A stretch of 64,000 nt of DNA from Tetrastigma voinierianum (lineage: Eukaryota; Streptophyta; Magnoliopsida; Vitales; Vitaceae). The notes under the pieces were generated by a model, which saw only the letters and a list, made by a program, of their open reading frames with translations, ran no database searches and was not told the origin of the DNA. The position numbers were made by a program, and so were the translations under genes. Location of the stretch: positions 62,001 through 126,000 of the forward strand of contig JAEQBH010001391.1 in assembly GCA_016808115.1 (NCBI GenBank), read 5' to 3'. Every line of letters starts with the position of its first letter. Positions within the stretch are counted from its first letter, which is position 1. This document shows positions 34,498-45,400 of the stretch, in pieces.

Positions 34498-35959
34498 GCA
34501 AGTACTTCCATATCCCTCGTGTGAGGAGGACTATGTGCCTCGGGTCTTCATCCCAGAATGCATCAAAGCGCCGCAGGCACCGGTCCCTGGCCTGAGAGGG
34601 ACCGGATGGAGTACCGCCTGAGGAGGTGCTGAGGCGGGACGAGGATCGGGCGAATGTCTCGGGGATCGCTGTGATCCATAGCTCGATAATCATGAAGCTC
34701 ATCCTCAACCGAGGGCTTATGGCCGTAATCGTAGGCCCTCAGTCATGACACCCTATTATCCCGCTTGACAGATATACTAATGGGTGTGCCTACGCCTCAT
34801 TATCATCGAGGGCACTCATTGCTTGCATAAGCCAAATATGAGGAAAGTGGTGCCCTATATTCATTTTGGCGTCCTGCTATGGAGGATAGCACTTCAGGAA
34901 CCTGCCCAACATCAAATCGGGATGTCCCGAATGACGCATAGCTCGGCAGTGGCACGTTGTCGCCACTTCACACACGCTCGTCGTCTGACGACGCTGATGT
35001 GATGAAGTGATGCCAGACCTTAGGGATAAAGGCCAAGTGCTTGGCCTTGAAGTGGACTGCATGGCCTCACTATCGAGCCCACTGGCCCGCCATTACCAAT
35101 ACCCGAATGATCTCGGTAGCTCTGGGGTACTCGTAGTTTGATCAAACGGCCCGAAGGGACATGATCTAGACTATAGTAACTATCGATCGACCGCACCAAG
35201 CCTCGACCAATATGCCCTCACTCCCCACTTCTTAAGGACGGAGGCGATCGGGCGTAATTCTCGCACCACGCCATCGCCGCGGATGAGGTGGTCAGTACGC
35301 TAGTTCGCCAGATCCCTTAGCCTGAATTGTCTTAAGTAAAAGTCATCGTGGTGGTGGAAACCCTTCCTCATGAACGATCACTCTAAATGGTGCCGAACCG
35401 ATCAGCAAGACCTTCATTCACGAACCGCGCGGATCATAAGTGGGCCTGTCCCCGCTGACCGACCCCGCTTGGTAGGCAATTTCTGCCTTTTGCTAGACAT
35501 TAGCGGCAGGACCTAGAATGCAAGTCGTGATGGCACCAAATTGGCTCACCACTGACCTAGACAAAACTACAAACTCCTAGTGTGCACTAAAACAAATCGA
35601 AACTAACTAAGTGTACTAATGCCTCAAACACCCTAAATGGGACTCAAACACCCTACAATAAACCTAATATGACACTAGAGGTAAACCTAAAAGACTCCGT
35701 GGCCGACTGTGAATGCGATGATGACCCTAGATGACTACACTAGTGCGAGAATTGAGTGCAGTGTGGTGTGAATGCAAGGGTGACAATGAACCGGTGTGTG
35801 ATGGTGATGTAGGGTGATGTGCAAAGAGGAGGTCGGAGGGCAATGTACGAGCCTCTGACCGGCGTGATGGTGAGCTCCGACAATGAAGGTGAGGATGGGT
35901 GCGCAAGAATGCTAGGGTTCAGGCAAAGCGGGCTTAGGGTAAGAACAAAAAAATTGAAG

Positions 35960-36330
35960 GGGTTTACCGCGTGAACAGCAACGCCGCTGACGCGGCAACG
36001 CCGCTGACCGCAGTGCGGCAACGCCGCTGACGCTCCGTAGAGTAAGGTGATTCAACGTCGCTATCGCTCGGGAAACGCGACGCTCCGTGAGCAAGCCGTA
36101 ATCAACGCCGCGACGCGTTATATCAACGCCGCGACGCTCCGTGATCAGAAAAATCAACGCCGAGACTTGGAAATAAACGCCGCGACGCTCCGCAGGCATT
36201 TAAAACTATCGACAAGATATCAACGCCGCACGCTCCGTGAGGTAACTTCAAAATCAACGTCGCTGACGTTCACTTCACGCGACGCCCAGAATCGACGTCG
36301 CGACGCTGTCGTCAACGTCCTCGACGCTAC
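35960..36330. promoter_or_regulatory. CGCCGCGACG motif cluster upstream of C ORF3
   Basis: About a dozen copies and near-copies of AACGCCGCGACGCTCCGTGA and AACGTCGCGACG in 370 bp, for example near 36106, 36126, 36178, 36218 and 36294. The core matches the cluster in the C LTR. It lies between the end of integrase (about 36663) and the start of ORF3, the same relative place as the B cluster. Confidence 0.75.
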
Positions 36331-36662
36331 GAGAAGGCCCAAAAGCACCAGCGTACTTCACGTCTAAGATAAAGGACACTTTGTGTAAATGTGACACTGA
36401 CTTTGTAATGCTCGTGACGGATCCTTCCCAGCACTGTTCGCAGTCCCGAAATTACACAGCCTAGGAAAATAATTCAGACACTTAAGATCACAAAGAAACA
36501 AGCATAACTCAAAGCAAAAGGGCAAATATAATGAGTCATAAAAAGAAGACATTGCGAAAAGACACTTGGGTTGCCTCCCAAGAAGCGCTTATGTTTAATG
36601 TCGCGAAGCTCACGAATTTCGAATCTCAATGTGCTCGGGACCCGAGCTCGTATGATTGCTTA

Positions 36663-37740
36663 CTACACTTCGTCTGATGCGGTCAAGGGAATGATCTGCT
36701 TATCTGCAAAAAACTCGCCTCCAAAATACGGCTTCAACCGTTGGGTGGTGACTGTGAATGTGCCTTTCTCAGGATGTGTAACCTCTGCCCCACCATGTGA
36801 AAAGACCTTGGTCACTGTGAAAGGCCCGGACCATCTAGACTTCAATTTCCCCGGAAAGAGCTTTAGGCGAGAATTGAATAAAAGAACTTGTTGTCCTGCC
36901 ATAAACTCTTTTATGGTGATGTGTTTATCATGCCAGGCTTTTGTCTTTTCCTTTTAAATGCGGGCATTTTCATAAGCTTCGTTTCGAATTCGCCTAGTTC
37001 GACCGGAAATAAGAAAGGCCGTCTCACCTACCAATGTACTATCCATGTTTAATCGCGAGTTGCCTAAGAGTTCGATGCTCCAATTCTACCGAAGATGGCA
37101 TGCCACCATAACCATCCTCGAATCTGACATACCCGTGGAGTTTTAGTTGGCCGCGCAGACGCCTGCAGTGCATCTTCAATCTTTCGACTAATGCTTCAGA
37201 AATGTTAATTGTCTTCTAGAATGGACTTAATTTCGATTTGATACCGTCATTCTATCTGACCGTGGGTGATATGCAAGAGATGTACGATGGCGCACCCATA
37301 CTTGCAAAACCTTGTCAATTACTTTATCGTGATAAACGTACCATTATTTCCAGGATCAATGCTCGAGGGGTCCCAAATCGTGAGAATATGTGGCTGCGCA
37401 GAAACTGAGCTACGATCTTGGCATCGTTGGTGCGTGTAGGAATCGCTTCAACCCACTTAGAGACATAGTCTACTGCCAACAAGATGTACAAGTTGTTATA
37501 CGATGAGGGAAATGGTCCCATGAAATCTATCCCCCATAAGTCAAACAATTCTACCTCCAGAATGGGATGCATGGGTGGCTCGCCCTTCTAGAATGTTTCC
37601 TATCTGCTGACATTTATCGCAAGTGGAAAACGAATTGATGAGCATCTTTAAATAAGGTAGCCAAGAAAACTGATCAAGCACTCGTCATTCGTCGCCACCA
37701 AATGTCCACCACATGGCAGAGTGTGACAAGGTCTGTAATA
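36663..37740 (-). pseudogene. integrase of element C
   Basis: The - strand piece 37572-37324 has LWGIDFMGPFPSS (first catalytic Asp), then AVDYVSKWVEAIPT and FSRFGTPRALI. The expected second Asp (ISDGGSHF region) is lost to a frame change. The separate piece 36902-36663 has KSRWSGPFTV and TQRLKPYFGGEF, the C-terminal GPF module. Frames between the two are broken. Integrase catalyses strand transfer of the cDNA ends; this one could not act. It is followed downstream by the motif cluster and ORF3. Confidence 0.85.
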
Positions 37741-38600
37741 TTGCATTTCATCTTCGGGCAATACATCTCCTCCTAATCACTTGATCACGTGGTTCAGGAA
37801 GAATTGGCTCCTCCCAATAATAGTGCTTCAAAAGTGTGAAAAACCTATTTTTCTGTTGATAGTTAAATTCCAGAGGGACTACCTTGGCCACCAAATAATT
37901 TACATAATCTGCGAACGAAGGAACTGCCCTCTTGTCTTCAATAGCAAAGAGTTTTTCATCCGAGAATTCGTCATTCACTGGAACATCATCTCTGGCCCCT
38001 TCTAATCGTGAAAGATGATCTGCCACTAGGTTTTCAATGCCTTTCTTGTCTTTAATCTCGACGTCGAATTCTTGCAGCAAAAGGACCCACCGAATTAATC
38101 GGGTTTGCATCTTCTTAGTCATCAAGTACCACGGCGTATCGATCGCTGTGCACCACGACCTTGTTGCCGATCAAATATGGCCTGAATTTGTCGAAAGCAA
38201 AGATCGATAGCCACAGTTCTTTTTCGTAGCATAATCTCAATGAGCATCATTCAGTGGTTCTACTAGCATAGTAGATTACCTGGAAAGATTTTCTCTCAAG
38301 CTTCTGCCCCAATATCGCCCCCAATCGCGAAGTCACCGAAGGTCATAAGTTCAAATGGAAAGGACCACCTGGGAGCCACAACAATAGGAGCTGAAACCAA
38401 CTTGTCCTTCAACATCGAATGCATGCAAACATTTGCGGAATCAAACTCAAATGGGATCCCTTGGACTAGAAAGTTAGACAACGGTTTTGCAATCTGCGAG
38501 AAATCCTTGATGAACCTCCTATAGAATCCAGCGTGGCCTAAAAAACTTCGAATCCCTTTTACTAATGAGGGTGGAGGCAACTTTTCAATTGCTTCACTCG
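37741..38600 (-). pseudogene. RT connection and RNase H of element C
   Basis: The open piece 38580-38296 covers the RT thumb/connection: FLGHAGFYRRFIKDFS, then FELMTFGDFAIG, where the family has FELMCDASDYA; the catalytic Asp of the CDAS motif is not present in this reading. The piece 38125-37748 has RLIRWVLLLQEFDVEI and NLVADHLSRLE, the end of RNase H. RNase H removes RNA from the RNA-DNA hybrid. The domain order is as expected, but frames are broken between pieces. Confidence 0.85.
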
Positions 38601-38603
38601 CCT

Positions 38604-39220
38604 CTATCTACCTCGTCCCTCTTGTTGAAACTGATGTCCAAGGACTATTACCCTCTTGTACCATAAATGCACTTTTCCCAATTGAGTACTAAGTTGGTCT
38701 CTCACATCTTGCCAAGATAAAATTTCAAGTTTTCCAAACAGCTTGTCAAATGAATTTCCCAATACCGAGAAATCATTCATGAAGATTCCAATTGTCTTTT
38801 CAACCATGTCAGAGAATATGGCCATCATACATCGTTGAAAAGTGCCCGGTGCATTGCACAGTCCGAAGGGCATCCGCCTGAATGCGAATGTACCATAAGG
38901 ACAAGTGAATGTCGTCTTCTCCTGATCTTCAAAAGCTATAGCAATTTGATTGTAACCGAAATATCCATCCAAAAAGCAATAGTATCTGGCGACCTACTAA
39001 TCGATCCAACATCCGATCTAAAAGCGGCAATGGGAAATGATCTTTCGAGTCGCTTTGTTCATTCCTATAATCAATACAAATCCTCCAACTGGTGAACTGC
39101 TCGAGAAGGCAAGAGAAGATGTTGCTTTCAAATTCGAGATGACGCTTGTTCCTCCCTTCTTCTAATTACCCGAACTGGCCATCGACGCATCAACCAAATG
39201 GGTAAATCACCCCCAAAGAT
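38604..39220 (-). pseudogene. reverse transcriptase of C, palm part
   Basis: The piece 38972-38604 has DGYFGYNQIAIA (first catalytic Asp region), PYGTFAFRRMPFGLCNAPGT and GIFMNDFSV. The last is the F-M-D-D active site of Athila RT with the first Asp read as Asn. Upstream, 39095-38975 reads WRICIDYRN and KDHFPLP in shifted frames, and 39220-39180 gives LGVIYPF. The domain is cut by A-plus at 39221; the N-terminal part continues at 44986. RT copies element RNA into DNA. Confidence 0.88.
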
Positions 39221-40862
39221 TCGATTAGGTTCCGAAAAAGTGCTATTTTCAATCCTATTCAATATGGGCTCTGGGTGCTTTTCAAGGCACTAATCATATC
39301 AAATAAGCCAATTGATGTACAAATCCATTTAGTTCCACTAATACCATTTCGAGTTTGTTTTTGGTGACGGTAGGTCTTTATGCACTTCACCCATCGTATT
39401 AAGTTTGATGGCAATATATGTGCCGAATGCTGAGGAAACACGGTGTTATCAACCATCCAAAAATATAAAAATTCATAATGTAATTGAAGGCAGTGTGTTG
39501 AAGAAGAAGTGCAGGGAGGATGCACTGAGCAAGGAAGAGAGGAAGAAAGCATCCAAAAAGAAATTGCTATGATCGCGAAATTTAGTCGGATCGCGAAAAT
39601 TCTCGCTTAATCATAGCGAAAATTTCGCAATCTTAGCTGAATGGGGAAATTCGCTAGGCTAGCGAAATCAAATTAGCTAAATTCACCCATTTTCGCATCT
39701 CTCATATTTTTCGCTAGTTAGCGAAATTTCGCTTAGCTAGCGAAATTCACTCGTAGATAGCTTAAATTCTCAATTTCGCTATTCGCAGAATTTCGCCTTA
39801 GGCTAGCGAAATTCTCGCTAGGGCTAGCGAAATTTTCTATAGCAAAATTCCTCCCGCATAGCCAAATTGTCGCTTCTCGTGAATTTTGTACTGGATCCCA
39901 AACGACCGCGTCTTGGTGTATTACCACCTTGTCCCTCAGACATGACCCAATATTTTAGGCTCAGATTTTCACACTCAAAGTGACTATATAAACCCCCATC
40001 ATTTTGTAACCCTAAGCAACTTTTAAGCAACTTTTCATTTATGCAATTATTTCCCGCAGCTTTCATTTTAGGGTTTGCTTTGCTCTCTTCACTCTCCTTT
40101 TTCTTTCATTTTCTCGACTACCAAACACTCCTCGAGGATTTACAAATTGAAGGGATGTCAAGGTTTCCTCATAAATTGAAGAGGAGGTAATAGCTTGGTT
40201 TAGGTGGGCTACTCGCAGTTGTCCCCATGCTTTGATTGTTACAGTATGGCATTTATGGTTCTGTACCTTCCAAATTAGGTTTAATGCCATTTAATGTCCT
40301 TCTCACCAATACTTGTCATGCTTTAGGTTCAATGCATGCTTAATGCTGATGACCGATATCCTTTAGGATGTCATTTCACGAGCCACTGTGAGGAGGTCAA
40401 TGCCAGGTTTTAAACTGAATGGGACTGTGAATGCATAATACCTGTGTTGACTCAAATAGGAGTGGTTTTAAGGTTAGGTTTTATAGTTAAACAAAGATCC
40501 GGTTATGGCTTTGACTATATGTTACTTGCCATAATGTGAGGATATGACCCGAGGACACTTGTTAGCCCCATGTTATCAAGCTAGTAACCCAAGCCTTCAA
40601 GGTTACTCTATTTACACTTCATTTTCAAATTTCATTACGCTAGTAAGTGACCAACCAACTCCCACTGTTTTTGAACAAATCCAAAAATCCAAAACAAAAG
40701 CCTCACCATTTTCAAAACACCGACAGAACTACTACATGTGGATGAAACCACCCCGTGTTCGACCCTAGACCGCTATGCTGCAGTAGCTTGACTACGGCAG
40801 TAGGAGGAACTTAGGAATATAAATTTTGTTGATTCCGCATCACCCTACCGTGGCACGAATCA
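39221..40862 (+). repeat. A-plus 5' LTR
   Basis: 1.64 kb, from TCGATTAGG (for TGATTAGTG) to GTGGCACGAATCA. A-motif cluster at about 39565-39870, with several full inverted pairs such as GCTAGCGAAATT and GCGAAAATTTCGC. Confidence 0.85.
39985..39992 (+). promoter_or_regulatory. LTR TATA box (A-plus 5' LTR)
   Basis: TATATAAA in GTGACTATATAAACC, about 0.75 kb into the LTR, as in the other A LTRs. Confidence 0.6.
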
Positions 40863-40863
40863 A

Positions 40864-42083
40864 ATGGCGCTGTTGCCGGGGAATGTAGGGCTTCACTCGA
40901 GAGATTTTTTACAGGAGTCGTACTACACGCATGCCGCATTGATAGCCGACCTCGCATCTTCGTGGACTACGCGGCTTGGATCGAGCACACTCATTGTCGC
41001 CGTTTACGACGCCGAGGCGCCTACTATCCCGGTAGTGCCCAGCCGAGCATTCTATGACCTCCCGGGAGCGCTCAACCACCTCGAGCCCGGCTCACCATCG
41101 ATGATCGACCGAGAGTGCCCGAGCAAAGGGACATATCACCGCGCTGGGCCCGCACGCGCGTGCCACTCGGAGGCTATCGAGACCGGCCTCAACCGACCAC
41201 CGGGAGATTGGGTCCGCAATTCCGCCGAGACACCACAAAGAGACCTATATTATTCAGAGGCGCTCCCACCTCATGTCGCCATCACTCACCGCGTGACCAC
41301 CCTCTTCCCGTCTCAAGACTACGTACAGCCAGCAGGGGGCCATCCGAGGCTCTATACCGGATCTCAAAGACGCGGTTCGGGTCCTCCGAGCCGGGTGATG
41401 ACCTCCTACATTTTGAAGACAAGGTACACCGCAAGGGCCTGGCTCGAGCCGAGAGTCTACCCTTGCTGATGCCACGACTCCTGAGCCAGGTCCTAGAGCA
41501 CTTGGGTTTTCCAGAGGAGCCTCAGATAGAGAGGAGGATTAGATGCCCTCAGTCCTCGCTGATGGAGCCAGAGACAGATTTATCTCTTTCTCCTCCGCCA
41601 TTGGACCGTGAGGAGGTAGCGACGGAGCTGCAGGGACTCTCGGGAGGAGAAATGTCATGCCCCGAGGTCGAGACGGAGGAGGCCACAATCGATATATCTC
41701 TCCATCTCCTCCTCCACTCGCCTACCTACGCCCCTACTGATACTCCCGACCCATCATATACAACACAACACTCACCGGAGTACGTTCATGTCAGTACCAG
41801 GGAGCTAGCAGGAGTTATGGATGCTGTCTGTTCATTGGCATCTACACAGGCCTCGATGGACCAGAGATTGACTCGAGCCGAGACCACCTTAGAGCAGTGT
41901 CATACCATGGTCCAGCTGGTAATTACGAGTCACCTCGCTCGCGATGTTCCCGACCATCGAGACGAGCCAAAGAACAACAAAGCAAAGACTATCTTTAGAC
42001 ATGCCGCTAAGGCCGAGCAAAGATCGATCCACCACCACCACGATCGAGGTGGGGTCACACTCCTCGCTCTAGCCTATCCCTAA
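40864..42083 (+). pseudogene. GC-rich ORF3-like region of A-plus
   Basis: Two overlapping open frames cover this GC-rich block: 40864-41469 (201 codons) and 41115-42083 (322 codons). Both show conserved stretches with A-minus. In the first frame SRVMTSYILKTRYTARAW matches the - strand stretch near 11890-11825. In the second, LASTQASMDQR (about 41833-41865) and SIHHHHDRGGVTLL match A-minus 11440-11160. A frameshift between them is therefore likely, and I cannot tell which frame was original upstream. The C-terminal part has Leu/Glu/Thr heptads (RLTRAETTLEQCHTMVQLV) that could form a coiled coil, similar in place to the coiled end of B ORF3. It is inferred to be a piece of the A-family ORF3. 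Function unknown. Confidence 0.5.
40865..40882 (+). other. primer binding site of A-plus
   Basis: TGGCGCTGTTGCCGGGGA, one mismatch from the complement of the tRNA-Asp 3' end. It lies two bases after the LTR end. Confidence 0.88.
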
Positions 42084-43350
42084 TGGCCATGTCTCATATT
42101 TTGACTTAGAGGAAAAGTTAGAGTTGGGAGGCCTTCTATTATGCTTTTGTATAGTTTTAGCTTTATCAATCAGCTTACCACTTTTGTTTAGATTCATGCA
42201 TTAGCCAATAGTAGCAAAGGATATTTTGTATGTCTGCTATATTAAGTATGTACTAGCCATTTTGGTTATATTAAAAGGCTTTACTGAATTATATATCGTT
42301 TATTACACTTTTCGCTCACTTTTGTGCCTCCCTTTCAGGTATACACTTTGTCTTCAATCAACAATTGAATTGCTTTTAATCGATAATTGAATCGGGCTTT
42401 TAATGGAATAATTTAAACTCCCGTATGTTACCTTGATGATAGGACACCTACGTATGATTCTGTCAATTGAGTTTTAAAGATTTTCAACCTTGAACATTCC
42501 CCTGAAAGACCACACGACAATCAGATTTGCACTAAATAGGTCAGAAATTAATACTTTCACTTTCAAGAAAGCCTGGGCCTTAGACTCCGCTGGACGACAC
42601 CATAATAGGTTTAGGTTATTCTATATGAAGACCAATGTAGTCTTCCAAAAGGAAAAGAAAAAGTGCAAGAAAAGAAGAAAAAGAAAAAGAAAAATAAAGT
42701 CGTGGAAGTTTACTTTGAGTTCGAACACGTCCTCCAGGGGTATATGGCGAAAGCCTTCACGCCCAATGCCCTAAACCTTAAGTATCGATATATCGACTAG
42801 TGTTCTACATGGGTGAATGGGTAGAGTTTAGCGTAACAAAGACCAAGTCATCTCTGAGTCCTAGGGTGAAGCCTGCAGTTTGTGGTCAAGTGATTCTTCG
42901 GCTTCGATGCCCAACCTTAATTGTCAGAGTCACCAGGACCCCTCGCTACACTACTGGGTGGAAGTCGAGTTTTTAGCATCGCACCCTCACAATGTAGTCG
43001 AAATAAAGAAAGAAGAGTGTAGCTAATCCCATTTAGGGCCGGGTCAACAACTTAAGGCCATGCCAAGAGCTAGGGTCAGGGAGGGAATATTTTGCAATTT
43101 ATCGCTCAACTGCTACTTTAGGAACCCTTAGATTTCAAGTGTTCAGGTCGATTTCCTCGATCCGATGTTAATCTAAACTTGTTATTATATGGTTTTTGTT
43201 CTCTCATGTCGGTTTTCTAACATGGTAAATTCATTTAAAGGTAATACCTATTTGTACATACACTTTTGAACCATATACTTTTAGTAAAATCACTGCATGC
43301 ATATCCTTATTGTTTTAGCATTGCTAAGGGACTAGCAACGTGTCGGTCAG
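42084..43350 (+). repeat. 3' non-coding region of A-plus
   Basis: No coding sequence. It contains a GAAA-rich purine tract (42645-42705), the block GGGGTATATGGCGAAAGCC (42736-42754), and the block GCTAAGGGACTAGCAA (43323-43338) just before the 3' LTR, all shared with A2 and A-left. Confidence 0.6.
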
Positions 43351-44985
43351 TGATTAGTGCCCGGTAAGTGCTATTAATCCTATTCAATATAGGTTTTGGG
43401 TGCTTTTGCGCACTAATCATATCAATTGCCAACTGGATGTGTACAGTCCACGAAGTTCCACTAATAACATTTCGAGCTTGTTTTCGTGATTCGTAGGTCT
43501 CTTTGCGCACTTCAACCATCAGATGGTTTGATGGCAATATATGTGTTTAATGTCGAGGAAACACTCTGCGGTTAGTAAACCATCCAAAAAATATAAAATT
43601 CATTGTGGAATTGAAGGCAAGTAGGAAATAAGAAGAAGTGCAGGAGGATGACCGAAAGCAAGGAAGAGAGGAAGAAGCATTTAGGAAATTTCGCTATGAT
43701 TGCAAAAATTTCGCTGGGATTGCAAAATTTTTGCAATCATAGCGAAAATTTCGCAATCTTAGCGAAATTAGAAATTTCATAGTTACCGAATTAAAATTTC
43801 GTGGTGTTAGCTTAAATTCTCGCTATCTAGCGAAATTCATCGGCCTAGCTTAAATTCACCATTTTCGCTATCTCTCATATTTTTCAAGAAGAAGGAATTA
43901 TCAGAGATAGCGAAATTTCAATTTCGCTATCTCTGCAGAATTTCGCTAGGTTAGCTAAATTTTCGCTATGCTAGCGAAATTCTCCGCATAACAAATTGTC
44001 GCCTGTGAATTTTCAGGTAATTGATCCCCAATGACTGCGCTTGGTGTATTACCGCCCACCTTGTCCCTTGTATGAGCCAATATTTTAGCTTCTTTGTATT
44101 TTCACACTTTGGGTGACATATAATCTCTCATCATTTTGGGTAACCTACAACCCTTAAGCAACTTTTCATTTATGCAATTATTTCCCAGCCTTTCATTTTG
44201 TGGTTTGCTGCTTTCTTCTCTCCTCTTTCTTTCATTTTTCTTCTACGCTAAACACTCCCTTGAGGATGACAACTCAAGGATGCTTGGCTGCTCACACTTT
44301 GAAGAGGAGGGTACTAGCTTGGTTTAGGCTACTGCAAGCTGTCCTCATGCTTGATTGTTACTGTATGGCATTTATGGTTCCCACTTTCAAATTGTGTGTG
44401 GTTTAATGCCATTTAATGTCCTTCCTCGCCAATACTTCTGTCATGCTTTAGTGCGTGAATGCTTAATGCTGAGATCGATATCCTTGTGATGTCACTACGA
44501 GCACCAGCAAGGAGGCTTGAATGCTGTGGTTTTAAACCGAACGGACCTGTGAATGCATAATACCGTGGTCGGGACTAAATAGGAGGGATTTAGGTTAGGT
44601 TTTATAGTTAAACAAATAGTCCCCGCTTATGGCTTCGACTATATGTTACTTGCCATAATGCGAGGATATGACCAGGACAACTTGTTAGCCTTATGTCATC
44701 AAGCTAGTAACCTGCCTTCATGCTACCAATTCACACTTCATTTTCAGCCATTACGCTAGTCAAAGGACTAACCAATTCCCACTAAGCAGAACAAATCCAA
44801 AAATCCAAAAACAAAAGCCTCTGAATTATTTTCAAACACCGATGCAAACTATCTATAGGATGAAAACCCATCCGTGTTCGACCTTGCATCGCTATGCTGC
44901 AAGAGCTTGACTACTCAAGCATGAGAACTTAGAATATTTAAATTTTGTTGATTCCGCATCACCCCTGCTCCCGTGGCACGAATCA
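43351..44985 (+). repeat. A-plus 3' LTR
   Basis: 1.64 kb, from TGATTAGTGCCC to GTGGCACGAATCA, with the A-motif cluster at about 43690-44010. It aligns over its length with 39221-40862. Confidence 0.86.
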
Positions 44986-45400
44986 ATATCTAGCCATTTT
45001 AAACCTCCTTCTGACTACCTCTTTCACGCCTGACGAACCTCCTCTCAAGGCCTATCGAAGGTTTATGTCCATCTTCAGAAATACAATGCATGCACATGTA
45101 TAATAACCCCTTTAAACCAGCTAGAGACCATCCGACAGATGTTTAGGGATCTCGGCGACCCTAATAACTTTTCTTCTTCTAGTTCAGTCAATGACGCTGA
45201 GATAATCACTGGTAAGGTGGATCCTACCCCAAGGTATGCATATTTCAAATGGCTAGGGAGGGGTTTTTGTTCCATCTTGGGTGGTTGTTCAACTGATGGG
45301 ACTGGCTTTTTAGCTCCTTCACCTAGAGATTCGAAGTATTTCCTTCTATGGTGTCTGAAAGAGTCCATCCATTTAACATATTCTTCCGCCTTCGCTCGTG
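44986..45400 (-). pseudogene. reverse transcriptase of C, N-terminal part
   Basis: The - strand piece 45368-45075 has LPSHLKYAYLGVGSTLPVII and a SLTELEEEKLL stretch, the linker and start of Athila RT (family: LPSHLKYA.L......PVIIS..L...E...LL). The segment near 45020-44990 gives EVLKWLD, which in intact copies is followed by GVIYPI, found on the other side of A-plus at 39220. It equals 51527-51240 of element B. Stops are present throughout the last 80 bp. Confidence 0.82.

Larger units (their letters stand above)
32691..35530 (-). pseudogene. ORF3 of element C (split by a solo LTR)
   Basis: GC-rich region on the - strand, 35530-34498, continuing at 32886-32691 once the solo LTR (32887-34497) is removed. 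Frames shift often. Recognisable pieces in order: a basic SKRQKLPTKRGR leader (about 35500-35460), RFVNEGLADRF (about 35430-35400), RKGFHHHDDF (about 35375-35340), KVWHHFI (about 35021-35000), RHSGHPDLMLGRFL (about 34930-34890). This order resembles the plant 'putative plant transposon protein' domain (RERGF, W.YFI, then a region ending in LP..I..LC). The final piece has a His/Pro-rich tail near 32760. Position and strand are the same as ORF3 of B. The product is unknown and the copy is dead. Confidence 0.5.
39221..44985 (+). mobile_element. A-family element A-plus, complete short form
   Basis: A 5.8-kb element with both LTRs (39221-40862 and 43351-44985), a near-perfect tRNA-Asp primer site, a GC-rich ORF3-like region and a short non-coding 3' part. 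Gag, protease and pol are absent: the primer site is followed almost at once by the ORF3-like frame. It lies in the RT of C in the opposite orientation. The immediate flanks (AAGAT and ATATC) are not a clean duplication. Confidence 0.87.

Noticed and set aside
36571..36957. 128-codon + strand frame
   Set aside because: It is antisense to the integrase C-terminal module of C (KSRWSGPFTV on the - strand).
39216..44990. Exact target duplication of A-plus
   Set aside because: The flanks AAGAT and ATATC do not match well; the insertion is supported by the split RT and not by a duplication.
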